NCBI GenBank assembly: GCA_035610365.1
Contig: CM069438.1
Coordinates: 48,170,837-48,234,836, forward strand
DNA length: 64,000 nucleotides
DNA from: Aquatica leii
Lineage: Eukaryota; Arthropoda; Insecta; Coleoptera; Lampyridae
Direction: 5' to 3'
Within the stretch, counting starts at the first letter, position 1; each line of letters begins with the position of its first letter. Shown here piece by piece: positions 48,940 through 60,540 of this stretch. Made by a program: the position numbers and the translations under genes. The notes below the pieces were generated by a model, which was given only the letters and a program-made list of their open reading frames with translations, ran no database searches and was not told where the DNA came from.

Positions 48940-49270
48940 TATTATATCTAAGGGAACTCATGGTCAGCAGAGAAAGGAAACGTCACTGTAATCATGAACA
49001 CTTATGTACAATTCTACAATCGCTCACAGTTTTGATGTGGCTTCTCTCTTCACAAAAGTGCCACTACAAACAACATTGGAGAACATCAAGACCAAATTAT
49101 AAAAAGCAAAATTGCATGAGGAGCTTAACAAACTTGAACTGTGCATAAAGTTCAAGTATTAGTTAGTATACATAGAGCTAAAAACATCAAAGTGATTTCC
49201 AATGCTATGGATTTTGTTTCATTTAACTAAGATAGTCGCCAAATTGAAAGACACATCAATACCACTTGGC
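48940..49270 (+). mobile_element. Penelope-like retroelement fragment, plus strand
   Basis: The plus strand shows KGNVTVIMN (about 48976-49002) and SFDVASLFTKVPLQTTLENI (about 49029-49088), both core Penelope-type strings, closer together than in a whole element. It lies head to head with the minus-strand fragment and is therefore a separate copy. Broken. Confidence 0.7.
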
Positions 49271-50042
49271 GTAGCATCGCTAGCCGGATAAACTAGCATA
49301 AAGTGGATACAAAGAAACATAAAACAAAATAGGTTGTTGCAAAACGATTTTTAGATAGATAGACAAAAATTTTGGCTAAATCCTGGAATTTCTGGATTAG
49401 GATATAGAAGGAAGTGATCGAAATTCAGAATTATTTTAACAGAGGTAATGGTATTGACCAAGTCCCAGCATGGAAAAGCTTGTTCCGGAAAACTAGTACA
49501 TTGAAACCATCACGGGCTATTGACCCTAACGGCGCAATAGCGAGAACAGCAACATGACTGTCAAAACATCAAGTATTGTGAGTTTTTAAAAGTTTGTGAG
49601 TTTCGTAAAATTTGACAGTGGAACGCGGTTTAAAACCCGAAATATTTCTACGTTAGAAAAGCGCATAAAATGTTTTCTTTAGGAATGCGTTTGGAAACAA
49701 CAGCACCAATTTTTGTTCTGAAGTTAGAGTCAAACTAGATAAATTGACGACCGTTTTCAGTAGTAGATAAAACTTTGTGATTCTTGGATTCTAATAACTG
49801 AAACTTTTTGAGGTGAACCTTAGTGATTAACTGTAGTTTAGTTTTTGCATCATAGTGGTTTGTCGCATTCAAATTTAACAATTCTTAAAAATTATTGTCA
49901 AATTCATTTTCTTTGTAAAACTACTGGCCGAAGCCAGACTTACAGGAATGAATCTTAGTACAAAATTCCATGACAACCATAGACCGTTCACATTTAGGTT
50001 ACGCCAAATTTAATTTTTAGTTACGTACTAACGCTATATTTT

Positions 50043-50119
50043 ATCATCATAATTCTGGTTAAAATTGCCATCATAATAATTCTGTCATCATCATAATTCT
50101 GGTTAAAATTGCCATTGTC
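50043..50119. repeat. Short tandem duplication, 46-bp shift
   Basis: CATCATAATTCTGGTTAAAA followed by TTGCCAT occurs at about 50044-50074 and again at about 50090-50120. Confidence 0.7.
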
Positions 50120-50529
50120 ATCTTCATTTAGATTTATCAAGAATGGTTCCACAACCACATCCATCAGATCTTTTTTGTCTGTAAAACTTTTCGATTTTGT
50201 TATGAGCTGCGCCGTTAAGCCAAACTTAATGTGGAATGTGTAACGTTGTTGTTGTACACAACTCTAGAACATTTTTCATTTTAAATATGGTATTAAATTT
50301 TGCAACTTTATTTTTTACATAAACCTATATTAATTCAATTGTGTTGAATTTGCACATACTGAGTTACTGAAAGTTTTTCATTAACTTGTCTTACCTCTGT
50401 GATATTTTTTTGGAAAACGATATTTTTGCAGATTCGTTAAAGTTAGCAACCCTTTCTGGTAAGGCCGTTTCTTTAGTCATTGAACAATTTCAAATTGTTG
50501 CTAAGAATTTTTTGGATTATAATAACCAA

Positions 50530-51335
50530 GATTCAACTTTGTATAGTACGGTGCTCGATCTAACACAATAACAGAAGTCTTTGTCTTACCCACTGTATTC
50601 TGGAATTGTACCTCGATATTGATCAAAATTGTTCCAGTTTTCTAGAGTTAGAAATTCAATGCATCCAAACTTCCTGGATTAATTGACACTGCCACTACAG
50701 CATCTTGAATTGTTTTTATCTATTTTGCTCGACTTTATCCTTTGTTTATAGGTTTATGCAAAACAATTTTTGGTTAGCTTTGTAATTTGATCAATTTATT
50801 TGGTAGGTAATCGACCTGATAATTTTTTTTATTTTGACATTTTCCTGTATTATCAATTTCGTGTTGTCAGGTTTTCAAATAATATGTTCAAGGTATCTTA
50901 CTGTCTTCAGTTGTATTTTAAGATCAAGATCCAACATCATATAGTACAGGGCTCAATCTAACACAATATTAGAACTTTTTGTCTTGCATCTGAAATTATT
51001 TCTATATCCGTTGTACTCTGGAACGACACTGTGACATTGATCGAAAACGTTTCGGTTTTCTGGAGTTACAAGTTTTATCCATCCAAACTTTCTGGATTAA
51101 TTGCCATTGGCACTGCGGCATCTTGAATTGCTTTTCTTCATTTTGCTCAATCTTTTGCTTAGATTGTGAGTGTATGTATAGATTTTCCCGTAGTTTTGTA
51201 ATTTCATTTAATCAACTGGTAGTTGATCAACATCTAAATCTTTTTATTTTTCTCTACATTACCAATCTTTTATTGTTTCAAGTTTTTTCCTAAAATATGT
51301 CTAAAGTATCTTGAGTTGTATTTTAATTGTCAGTC
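50530..51335. repeat. Tandem dimer of an unknown 400-bp sequence
   Basis: About 50530-50935 and 50936-51335 are diverged direct copies. Shared strings are ATAGTAC..GCTC..ATCTAACACAATA, CTGGATTAATTG near 50680 and 51090, and GCATCTTGAATTG near 50699 and 51118. The reverse strand gives short open stretches such as MAINPESLDG and ENRNVFDQ but no known domain. Confidence 0.65.
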
Positions 51336-51379
51336 GTTGCTTAATGTTAAGTTCTTGGAGTATTGATATATTTATATGA

Positions 51380-51680
51380 TCTTCTGTACATGACATGACT
51401 CGCATTCTCTGCCAACAGAATATTTCTGCGGCATCAATTTTTTTCCTCTTTCTGTCTTTTCTATAAGTTAGGTCTGTTGTTGCAGACTATTTATAATCAA
51501 AATCTTTGTTTTAGATATGTTTAGTTCTAAATCTAATTTAGAGCTTTCTTTTTCTATCCGCTCTATTATGTTTAGTATTTCTTTGTTGCTTGCAAGCAGA
51601 GCTGTATCATCGTCATATATTAAGCTTTTTGTTTGTTGATTGAGAAACTCAAAGTTTCTTGTGATTCTTTTCATTATAAA
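51380..51680 (-). mobile_element. LINE reverse transcriptase fragment
   Basis: The minus-strand frame at 51468-51674 has SLIYDDDTALLASNKE (the YADD catalytic loop region) and LDLELNISKTKILII, the usual string after it in jockey/CR1-like LINEs. Isolated fragment. Confidence 0.7.
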
Positions 51681-51739
51681 TAGTTATTATTATCTTCGGA
51701 GAATCTGTAACCTCTAGATGACGCGTCATCAGGTAGCGG

Positions 51740-54040
51740 ATAGGGAAATGCTCCCTAGATATGGGATGTAGGAGGAAAATCAAATACTTCCCGCGGACCA
51801 ACAGGTATGGTGACGTCTGTCTCAGAGTGAGCGGTCACAAACAGCGTCTGTTCCCAAATTGGGCGGCTGCAAATCAACCACTCGCCAACACGCTCGGCAA
51901 GCGTTGCGTTTTAACTGCCAAAACCTTGAAACCAAACCAACCAAACAAATGCAAATGACAAATTCTAAAACGAAATTACCCCAGGTGAGTAGAATTAACT
52001 CAGAATCTCACACTGTGTTAAACCAGTCTGCCTCATGGATTCTGGGAGAGACAAAAAATTGTTTAGAAAACAGCAGGGCTCAACCAAGCGTCTCTTTATT
52101 GCAACTTACAACATAAGAACGTTGAGAACGGAAGAACACTTAGAAGAACTTGAACGAAAATTACAGCACATCAAATGGGATATCATTGGAGTGTCTGAGA
52201 CACGTCTGCTAGGAGAAAATAAAACATCCTTAATATCGGGTCACATATTATACCAGAAGAACTCGGATGTAAACCATCATATTGGAGGTGTAGGCTTTAT
52301 GGTCAACAAAAAGATTAAGCATGCAGCATTTAAATACCACTTGATGTCTGAACGAGTTATATACATTATAATAAGACTAAACAACCGATACAACATGCAA
52401 ATAATAAATGTATATGCGCCAACAAGCTCCTCTGAAAATGAAAAATTGGAACAAGTATATAAAGACATAGCTACAGTAAAGCAAAGAGAAAAGACACATT
52501 TATCCATTGTGGTTTGAGATTTCAACGCTAAAGTAGGAAGAAAAACACTAAATGACACAGAATACATAGGAAACTACGGCGTAGTTGAAAGAAATAACAG
52601 CGGATGCTTCTAAACTTTCTAAGAAACGAATGTTTATACTGTTTAAATACGTTCTTTCAAAAATCGAAAAACCGAAAATGGACATAGAGAAGCGCAGATT
52701 ATGCTGTGAAAAATGAAATTGATTATGTGCTCTCAAATAATAGAAAAATATGCACCGACGTGACTGTCCTAAACAGATTTGACACGGGATGCCATCACAG
52801 GTTAATCCGAGCATGTATTAAAATAAACACCTGGAAAGAGATAAATAAACTAATAAGTACACCACGTTTCCTTACGAACGAAAAACTAGAAGCGAAGAAA
52901 GAAAAATAGCAGAATGAAATAGCGAAAAGGCTAAAACCTACCGAGGCCTATATAGATGGAAATGTTGACATACTCACTGAAAAGATTAGAGCCTGTATAC
53001 AAACATTAGTAAGAAAAATATGATCAAGAGAAAAGAAACCGACAAACCAAAACCTCAGTTCAAATATGATACAACTGATGGAACAGAGAAGGAAGAACAG
53101 AACAGTAAACAGAAAAATTAAAAAAGAGATCCGCAAAGATCTAACTAAATTAATCCAAACCACAATCGAATAAAACAACATGAAAGTTCTTAGATCTAAG
53201 CTTTTAAAAGGAAAAGCGAGATTAATAAACCTCAGAAACAAATCAGGCATGATAGTTACAACATCGGACAAAATAGTCAAAATTATAGAGGGCTTCTACG
53301 CGGACTTGTATTCTTTAAACGTACCGGACGGAGAACTAAAACCATAGAAAAAAGCTACAATGGTAACAAACGTAGGATCGGAGGAGATGCCAGAAATAAC
53401 TAAACAAAATAAGAACTACTCTGGAAAAAATGAAAAACGAAAGATGCCCCGGTCAAGACAAAATTTCAACAGAAATGCTAAAACTTGGAGGAGGTACTAT
53501 GGAAAGAATAATCGGATTACTGCTGAACAAGTGTCTGCAAGAAAAGAGAATACCCGAAAAATGATATAACGCAGAAGTTATCCTCCTATTTAAAAAAGGA
53601 GTTACATCTACCGTCCCATCAGCCTATTATCCCATCTCTATAAGTTATTCACAAAAATCCCCACACACCAACTATCAAAAAAACTGGATTTTTACCAGCC
53701 TGTAGAACAAACGGGTTTCAAGAAGGGATATAGTACTATCGATCACCTCCAAACCATACGCACGTGATGGTACCAATGACGGAGCTGAAATAACGTTGAA
53801 TAGGACATATTGCGAGACAGGAAAGTTATAGATAGACAACTCGAATAGTACAGTAGCGGCCGCATAAAACAAAGAGAAACAGAGGAAGCCCACAAAGACG
53901 CTGGACGGACGACATTAAGGAAACAGCTGGAAAAAAATGGTATCAAATAACACAAGACAGCAAAAAGTGGAACAGGTTGGAAGAGGCCTACGTTCAGGAG
54001 TGGACGAAAGAAGGCTGAAAAAGAAGATGTTAAAGAACTG
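51740..54040 (+). mobile_element. LINE with endonuclease and partial reverse transcriptase, internally deleted
   Basis: The 52035-52517 frame encodes an AP-type endonuclease N-terminus (LFIATYNIRTLRTEEHLEEL, DIIGVSETRLLGENK, VGFMVNKKIKHAAF, INVYAPTSSSENEKLE), continuing in broken frames with DFNAKVGRK and FNxNxxTWR-like sequence. A reverse transcriptase start lies at about 53440-53600 (GQDKISTEMLKLGGGTMERI). From about 53860 the C-terminal region follows (RGSPQRRWTDDIKETAGK, RLEEAYVQEWTK). The reverse transcriptase core including YADD is missing between about 53790 and 53850, so the copy has a large internal deletion. Same family as 44820-45795. Confidence 0.82.
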
Positions 54041-54049
54041 CGGCAATAG

Positions 54050-55030
54050 AATATAGCGTGACACTCCACGTTGTAGATGGAATTCGTCGGATAGCATTTC
54101 AATCAACAGTAAAAAGAACAACTTCAGAAAAAACTGAAAAAAGTTTTTGGATAATAGAAACTACTCTAATCAGACTTGGTATCATTTTAATTGTTTTCAC
54201 TATAAAATTTAATTTTTTTAATTATATTATTATTTAATTTTTATAATAAAAACTCTGTCGCTTAATTGCAGTATTACAACCACAGACCATATACTTTCTA
54301 ATTTACAAACTTTTTAATTTACATTTTAAAGAAAAAGAATTTCTATTATTTACTTTGGTGATCTTGGTACTATTTGGACCTTTGAACGATAAAATTCGCA
54401 TTGATCGTATTCTGGAAAACTTTCTTGTTTATTTAAAAGCAATTTAAAATTTGGATTTTCCACATGTAATATGTACCTAATAATTTAATAATTGCATTGC
54501 TATTTACAAGAAACTTAATTTTAATTATTAAGGAAAATTTCATTACTTGTAAACATTGGTATCTTTTTCGCTGCGAGCGTTTCTGCATATAGTTAATATT
54601 TAATCATTACTCAAAGCAGTAATCTTTCCACTGTCATCAATCAAATCAATGATATTACCATAACGTTATATTTTTTTTGTATACCGTAAGGTAATTTAAG
54701 CTAACTGTACTCGTAATTTTAAAAAATTGCAATGTAAAAATAGTACAAACGCATCCAAAAACAAAAACAATTATAAATAACTTTTTTCTAAAAATAAATA
54801 AATTTTTGTTTTTAAATTAAATACAAACGTTCTAAAATAAATGTTATTACTGATAAATTCAGTAATGAATAACAACAGGATTTGTTGCCAATATATTTTT
54901 GGTATTATGCAGTTTTTGTTTGTTCGTTTCGCCCAATGAGTAATAAGAAAAAAACAGTAACGTTAAAACAATGAGAAACAACAAATACTAAAATAATTTT
55001 AAACGACAAAAACGACAAAACAAAGTTGAG
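54050..55030. other. AT-rich spacer, nothing recognised
   Basis: No open frame of note and no repeat family recognised between two LINE remnants. Confidence 0.45.
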
Positions 55031-55034
55031 CTAA

Positions 55035-55330
55035 AGTTTCATCATCATCCCAAGCCTTTTCATCCAATTTTGAATATAGGCCTTCTCCAATTTCTTCCAT
55101 CGGGTTACATCACCTCTGGCTATATGCTCAGCGTATCTCCATTTTAGAGATGCTATTCTTTCTTCTACATCTGTTATTTTACTGCTGGCTCTTATCTATC
55201 TCTCCTGGTTATCTCCATCGTAGATCCTTCCATTCCTCTTTGAGCAGCTCTCAGTATTTCTATATTAGTCTGTCCCAAATATGTATATTGTTTCACCTTT
55301 TCTATTTCTGTTTCTGTTTTGTCTTTAGAA
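55035..55330 (-). mobile_element. LINE 3' end fragment, minus strand
   Basis: The reverse strand reads AAQRGMEGSTMEITRRDR and a diverged version of the WRYAEH..GDVTRWKKLEKAYIQNW C-terminal region, ending in a GATGATGATG tail at about 55038. Same family as the fragments at 44.8 and 51.7 kb. Confidence 0.65.
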
Positions 55331-55399
55331 ATATCTAACACAAACCAAATTAAAAGCCGAAAAAAAACAAACTGATGAATAAAGAAAAAAAAAGAATTT

Positions 55400-56880
55400 A
55401 TAATAGATTATGTAATGGTTAGTGGGGAGGTTTTGAAGGAAATAGAAAGTTTTAAAATAGGGGAAGAAGTTGATTCTGACTATCTGTCATTACAAAAAAT
55501 AGAAGAAAAAAAAATAAAGGAGTATAAACAAAAGAGGTAGTAGAATAAGAAATGCAGAAAAGCCAGGAAGAAGGTAAGAAGAGGTAAAAGAAGGTAGAAG
55601 AAAGGTAAAATTGATATTTAGGTATATAAAAGATTAAGGTCGCAATATAGGAAAGAGTTTTGTAAAAGGCAAGAGAAATATAAAAAAAAGTTGGAGGAAC
55701 ATATAAATATATTAGTAAATGAAGGAGGTATATGGAGCTTTTTGAATAAAGAAAGAATAATTCGTAAAAAAAGGGGATATAAATTGATATGAAAAAATGG
55801 AGAGTACATTGCGTAGAGGTTTTAGAGGGGGAAGAAGAGAGGAAAGGTGAATTCGAAATAGAAAGGATAACTAAAGGAGGGAGCAGTACTACTGTACAGA
55901 AAGAAGCAACAGAAGGAGCATTAAGAAAAATAAAAAAAGGAAAGACTAAAGGGACGGATGGGACGCAAGAAAAACAATGGAAATATACAGGAGAGAGAAC
56001 AAAAGAAAGAATAAGGAAAATTTTAAATAAGGTATGGTCAGGTGAAGGGTTTCCGGATAATTAGAAAAAAGCAATAATATGCCCTGTTATTAAGGAGGAG
56101 ACAAAAGAAAGGTAAAAAACTATAGAGGTATAAGTGTGGCAAATGTGGTATATAAGATTTATATGACAATTTTGCAACAAAGACTAGAAAGAGAAATGAA
56201 AGAAAAAAAGATCTTACCAGACTGGCAGACATGATTTAGAAGAAGAAGAAGGGCATTAGATAATGTATACATATTAAAACAAATAGTTAACAAAGAATTA
56301 GAAGTGAAGAGAAGTTTTTGCGTTATTTCTGGAAATAAAAGCAGCGTTTGATAATGTAAATAGGAGTAAATTATAGAATATACTAAAAAAGAAACAGATA
56401 GAAAAAGAATTAGTTAGGAATTTAGAGGAAATATATTATGAGACAAAGTACAAAGTAAGAATAGATGGAAAGTTAAGTGTAGCATTTTGGACAAATAAAG
56501 GATTAAGGCAGGGTTGCCACTTAGTCCTACTTTATTTGCAGTATATTTAAAGGATTTAGAGAAAAAGTTGATAAGGCAACAGAGTGTAGGAATAATAATG
56601 AGGGGTTTTGGCGTATGAGGAAGACATAGTGATTATATCGAAGAAAGAAAGAGAAATGAAAGAGATGATAAAGACAGTAAAAAAATATCTGGAAAAAAAG
56701 TGTTTAGGTGTAAATGTGGTAAAAACAAAGATGGTAGTGTTTCAGAAAAAGAAGGAAGGTAAAAAAAGAGTGGAGTGAAAGTAGGGAGACGAAGTAATAG
56801 AAAGTGTAAATGAAGTGACATTATTTAGGTTATCGAATCAGATACGACAATAAAGATGAGGCTCATATAAAGTGGTTCGT
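55400..56880 (+). mobile_element. LINE reverse transcriptase remnant (jockey-like)
   Basis: Purine-rich sequence whose frames carry reverse transcriptase strings: KTKGTDGTQEKQWKYTGER and KVWSGEGFPDN (55789-56064), then traces of a conserved RT core (KAAFDNVNR-like near 56335, GRVAT/PLSPTLFAVY near 56510-56550, and a decayed ADD region near 56610-56640). Many stops and frame changes. It belongs to the insect LINE type often labelled mobile element jockey; the clade is uncertain. Confidence 0.7.
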
Positions 56881-56949
56881 AAAGAAATGTCACAGAATAG
56901 TAGGTCAAGTAGGTCATAGAGAGGGGCAAAAGCACATACTCGGAAATCT

Positions 56950-59229
56950 TGAAAAAAATTACAAGAAAAGATAATAGAGAAGGATGACCTCGGCGCAATC
57001 AGGAACGTAAGGAAAACAGCAAGAGGGGATATCGCAATAAAAATAAAGGAAGGAAATACGAAAATAAAGGAGCAGGTAAAAGAAGTGCTAAAAGAAGGGC
57101 AGACAGTCAGATCCATAGGGTCAAAAGGGAGTAAAACGGTACTCATTATGGGAATAGATGAGACGGCGACAGAAGTGAAATAACGGAAAGCACGATTAGA
57201 AACGGAAACGTCCAGTACGAGCAACTGCTCAAGCTGAGAGGCAGGACGACCAATAAGGATGGCTACCAAACGGCCACAATAAGTATGGATGAAGGAGCTG
57301 CGACAAGGGTTATCAAAGAGCAATACATAAGAATAGGCATGAACAGGTGCAAGATAAGGGAGAAAATGGAAGTTAAAAGGTGCTATAGGTGCTGGGAATA
57401 TGGACATATAGCGAAAGAATGCGAAGGGGAAGATAGAAACAAGAGGTGCACTAGATGCGCCCAAGAAGGGCACAAATGGAACTAGTGCAAGGACAACGAT
57501 TCATACTGTCCAATATGTGTGAAGCAAGGACACTATGCAGGCAGCGGTACATGTGAAGCCTTTAGGGAGGCTTTGAAGGCGGCAAGACACAACCGGTAAA
57601 CTGGCTAAGATATTACAAATAAACTTAAATAGAAGTAGGACGGCAACAGATATGGCGGAGGCCGACGCAGCCAAAAAAAGCTGCCATTTTATAGCTATCA
57701 GTAAACCGAACGTCAAAATTAGGCCAAGGCGAAGCTATTACTCCAACAATAGCAAGTCCGTAGCTATAGTAAATTCTAGTCAGGCTAATACTGTGATAAA
57801 CTTTGTTAGTGGAAATTGTTTTGTTAGTGTAGAAACTGAAGTGTTTGTTTTATACTCGGTATACGTGAGCCCAAACTGTAGTCTGGAAGAGTTTGGGAAA
57901 TGTCTCGACGAGCTCGGCGAGGCCCTAAGAAAGAACAATAAAAATAAAGAACGAATGGTGTGTGGAGACTTCAATGCTAAACACTCCTGCTGGGGGGGAA
58001 ACAAGACAAATGCCAGGGGATACCTATTACTCGAGTTTGCCAATTCAGCGGATCTGAATATAATCAACGACGGGTTAGCTCCCACATTAGTGAGGAAAAA
58101 CGGAGTATCATATATAGATGTCACCATGGTATCTGGAGGACTGGCAACCTTGAGACGGTCCTGGCAGGTGCAAGATGACGAGACATATAGCGACCATAGG
58201 TACGTCACGTTCGAAATGGAAGGAGGGAAAGAAAAAAAGAAAAACCCCTGGGTGAGAGGAAGCATTGCTCCAGCCAAGCTAGTGGAGTATTTCGACACAC
58301 TCTGCTCTAATGTAGCAGGGGAACGCGATAAAATTCGGAAGTCCGGAGAAAACCTGTACCAGGCATATATAAAGACAACTCCCAAAGTTAAGGGGGGCAC
58401 ACAGGGTAAACTGCCTTACTGGTGGAACGATAACATTCAAAGCTTAATAAAAGATGCTAGAAGCAGGAGAAGACAATATCAGAGAATCACTGGCAACCAA
58501 GAGCTAAGAGAGGAACTGAAAAACAGGTACGTAATGGCAAAAAAGAAACTAAAAACCACCATAATAAGAGAAAAAGAAAATAAGTGGAAGGAGCTGTGCG
58601 ACAAGCTAGAATGGAGACGCTTATAGAATTATAGGAGCCCAATTAAAATACACACACCCGAAGACATCCATAAGCAACGATAGAAGGAAAGAAGTAATCA
58701 GGGAACTCTTCATAGAGACGGACCTGACAACATACAAACCTAGTGCGAACATGGCCGCGGGGGGGGCGAGAATGCCCATCCATCACCACGCAAGAGTTGT
58801 TCAACGCAGTTAACAAACTCAAAGCCGGTAAGGCACCTGGCCCAGATGGCATACTGCCAGAAGTTGTAAAGGCAGTGGGGAAGGCGCGCCCAGAATACCT
58901 CAGGGAACTGTTAAACTTATGCTTACAAAGGAATGAGTTTCCGGCGGAGTGGAAAATAGCAAAGCTAATTTTAATAGAAAAACCCAGGAAAGAAACCCAG
59001 GAACAAGCGAGCTACCGGCCGATCTATCTGATAAGCGTAATGGGGAAGCTCTATGAAAATATAATAAATGACAGGTTGCGGGAAGAAATAGAAGTCAAGG
59101 GAGGTTTTCATAAAAACCAGTATGGATTTAGGAAAGGAAGCAGTACGGTGCACGCGATGGAACGAATACTGGATCTAGCGAACAAACATAAAAAGGATGG
59201 TAGGGGGTGGTGCTCCCTGGTATTGCTGG
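56950..59229 (+). mobile_element. R1-clade LINE, ORF1 to start of reverse transcriptase, 3' part lost
   Basis: ORF1 is a gag-like protein. Its middle part (about 56985-57180, DLGAIRNVRKTARGD) is followed by three CCHC zinc knuckles (57390-57560: CYRCWEYGHIAKEC, CTRCAQEGH, CPICVKQGHYAG). A stop codon lies inside the second knuckle (57483-57485). ORF2 starts with an endonuclease (57652-58626: MVCGDFNAKHSCWG, YSDHRYVTFEM) and goes on to the reverse transcriptase N-terminal half (58743-59229: KAGKAPGPDGILPEV, GFRKGSSTVHAMERIL). It then stops at 59229, before the catalytic YADD. The long ORF2 frame is nearly intact, so this is younger than its neighbours. Losing the 3' end is unusual for a LINE and points to a later deletion or rearrangement. 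Confidence 0.88.
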
Positions 59230-59400
59230 AGTGGCGACAATTTGAATGAGTACAATATTTATTTTGCTGCAAAATGGAAATTGCAAAATATCACCCAAAC
59301 ATAAACTTAAAAATACATAAACTTAACGAAAATTTATATTACGTGAAAAACTAATTGGTGTATCTAAAAATATTAGAACTCGGGTATCTTTCAACCCTAA
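59229..59400. repeat. Dispersed repeat, copy 1
   Basis: GTGGCGACAATTTGAATGAG followed by TACAATATTTATTT and AAATACATAAACTTAACG matches 60265-60395. It starts exactly where the R1-type LINE breaks off. Confidence 0.65.
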
Positions 59401-60210
59401 ACACATAATCACGATCCAGTGGCGGTTCTAGAGCTAAGAATTTAATTGGTTATTTATAATGCAGAAGTTTAATTCAAAAACCTGTATGAAAAGTGAAATA
59501 ATGAGAGAGTGGTTGCAAGATTTCGACCAAAAATTGGTTTTGGAAGGAAATAAATTACAGAACTTTGATATTGAGTCATCTGATACTAAACGTGGAAACA
59601 ACAAATTCCGCCTATGAACTTAAATTAATTTATTTGCTAGATGACCTAAATTTTATTAAAATATTCTTGGATCAAGTAATCGACACAACTATAAGAAACT
59701 GTTTTCAAAAAACATTTTAGATAAAAAATTTTAAATTTTGAGAAAGAAAAAGCAGACCTACAGGAAAAATGTTTCTATTTTTACTACCTGAACATTCAAA
59801 GAAAAAAGTGCCAGTGGAAAACAGTCAGTAGAATCTTGAAGATTTTTTTTGCATTTTTTTATAGAAGCCGAATAAAACTCTTTCAAATATAGATATTCGA
59901 GAAAAATGAGTTGAGTCTGACGATGAGCTACAAGCAACAGAGCCAGATGGTTGTTGAAACCTACATGGAAACAATGGCTTTAGTAAAATATTGTTAAAAA
60001 ATGCTGAACATAGCAAAGCTTTTAGTTATTTGTTTAAATGGGCCATGGATTTAAAAAATTCAAAAAGCTAAAAGAAAACCATATTCTAAAATTCTTATTG
60101 CAAACAGAAGAAAATAGTACAAAGTTTGTCTAAAAAAGTTAACTGAAATCAATATAATTGCAATGAAATCTTTTGCAATTAACGTAAATTGTAAATTGTA
60201 ATTTTGTTTT
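59400..60210 (+). other. Unassigned, with a possible pogo/Tigger-like trace
   Basis: The plus strand around 59495-59610 reads MREWLQDFDQKLVLEGNK, which recalls the WLxxFDxKM stretch of pogo-type transposases, but the catalytic string that should follow is not visible. Otherwise nothing recognised. Confidence 0.25.
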
Positions 60211-60212
60211 CT

Positions 60213-60540
60213 GATGAAAGCCGCAGGTGGCTGGACCCTGAAGCTAGACGGTAACCCTTAACTCAGACGAAGTGGTGACGAATTCAATGAGTACAATATT
60301 AATTTAGCTACAAAATATTACGCAAACATAAGAAACTTACAAATACATAAACTTAACGAAAAACTAATTAGTATATCTAAAAATCTTCGAACTTGTAATT
60401 GCAATTTTTTTACCTGATGAAAGCCGCGGGTGGCTGGACTCTGAAGCTAGACGGTAACCCCAGTCTCGGACGGGGCGGTGACGATTTGAATGAATGAATA
60501 CATTGTTTATTTAACCGCATAATGCGAATTGCCAATCTAA
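60213..60540. repeat. Dispersed repeat, copies 2 and 3 in tandem
   Basis: Two direct copies about 203 bp apart (from 60213 and 60416). Each begins GATGAAAGCCGC(A/G)GGTGGC, followed by CTGAAGCTAGACGGTAACCC and GGTGACGA(A)TTTGAATGA. GC-rich against its surroundings. Family unknown; it could be an LTR edge or SINE-like tail. Confidence 0.7.

Noticed and set aside
56838-57473. 211-codon open frame on the minus strand
   Set aside because: It lies opposite the ORF1 of the R1-type LINE, whose zinc knuckles are clear on the plus strand; the product is a composition shadow.
57780-58400. 206-codon open frame on the minus strand
   Set aside because: Antisense shadow of the LINE endonuclease frame at 57652-58626.
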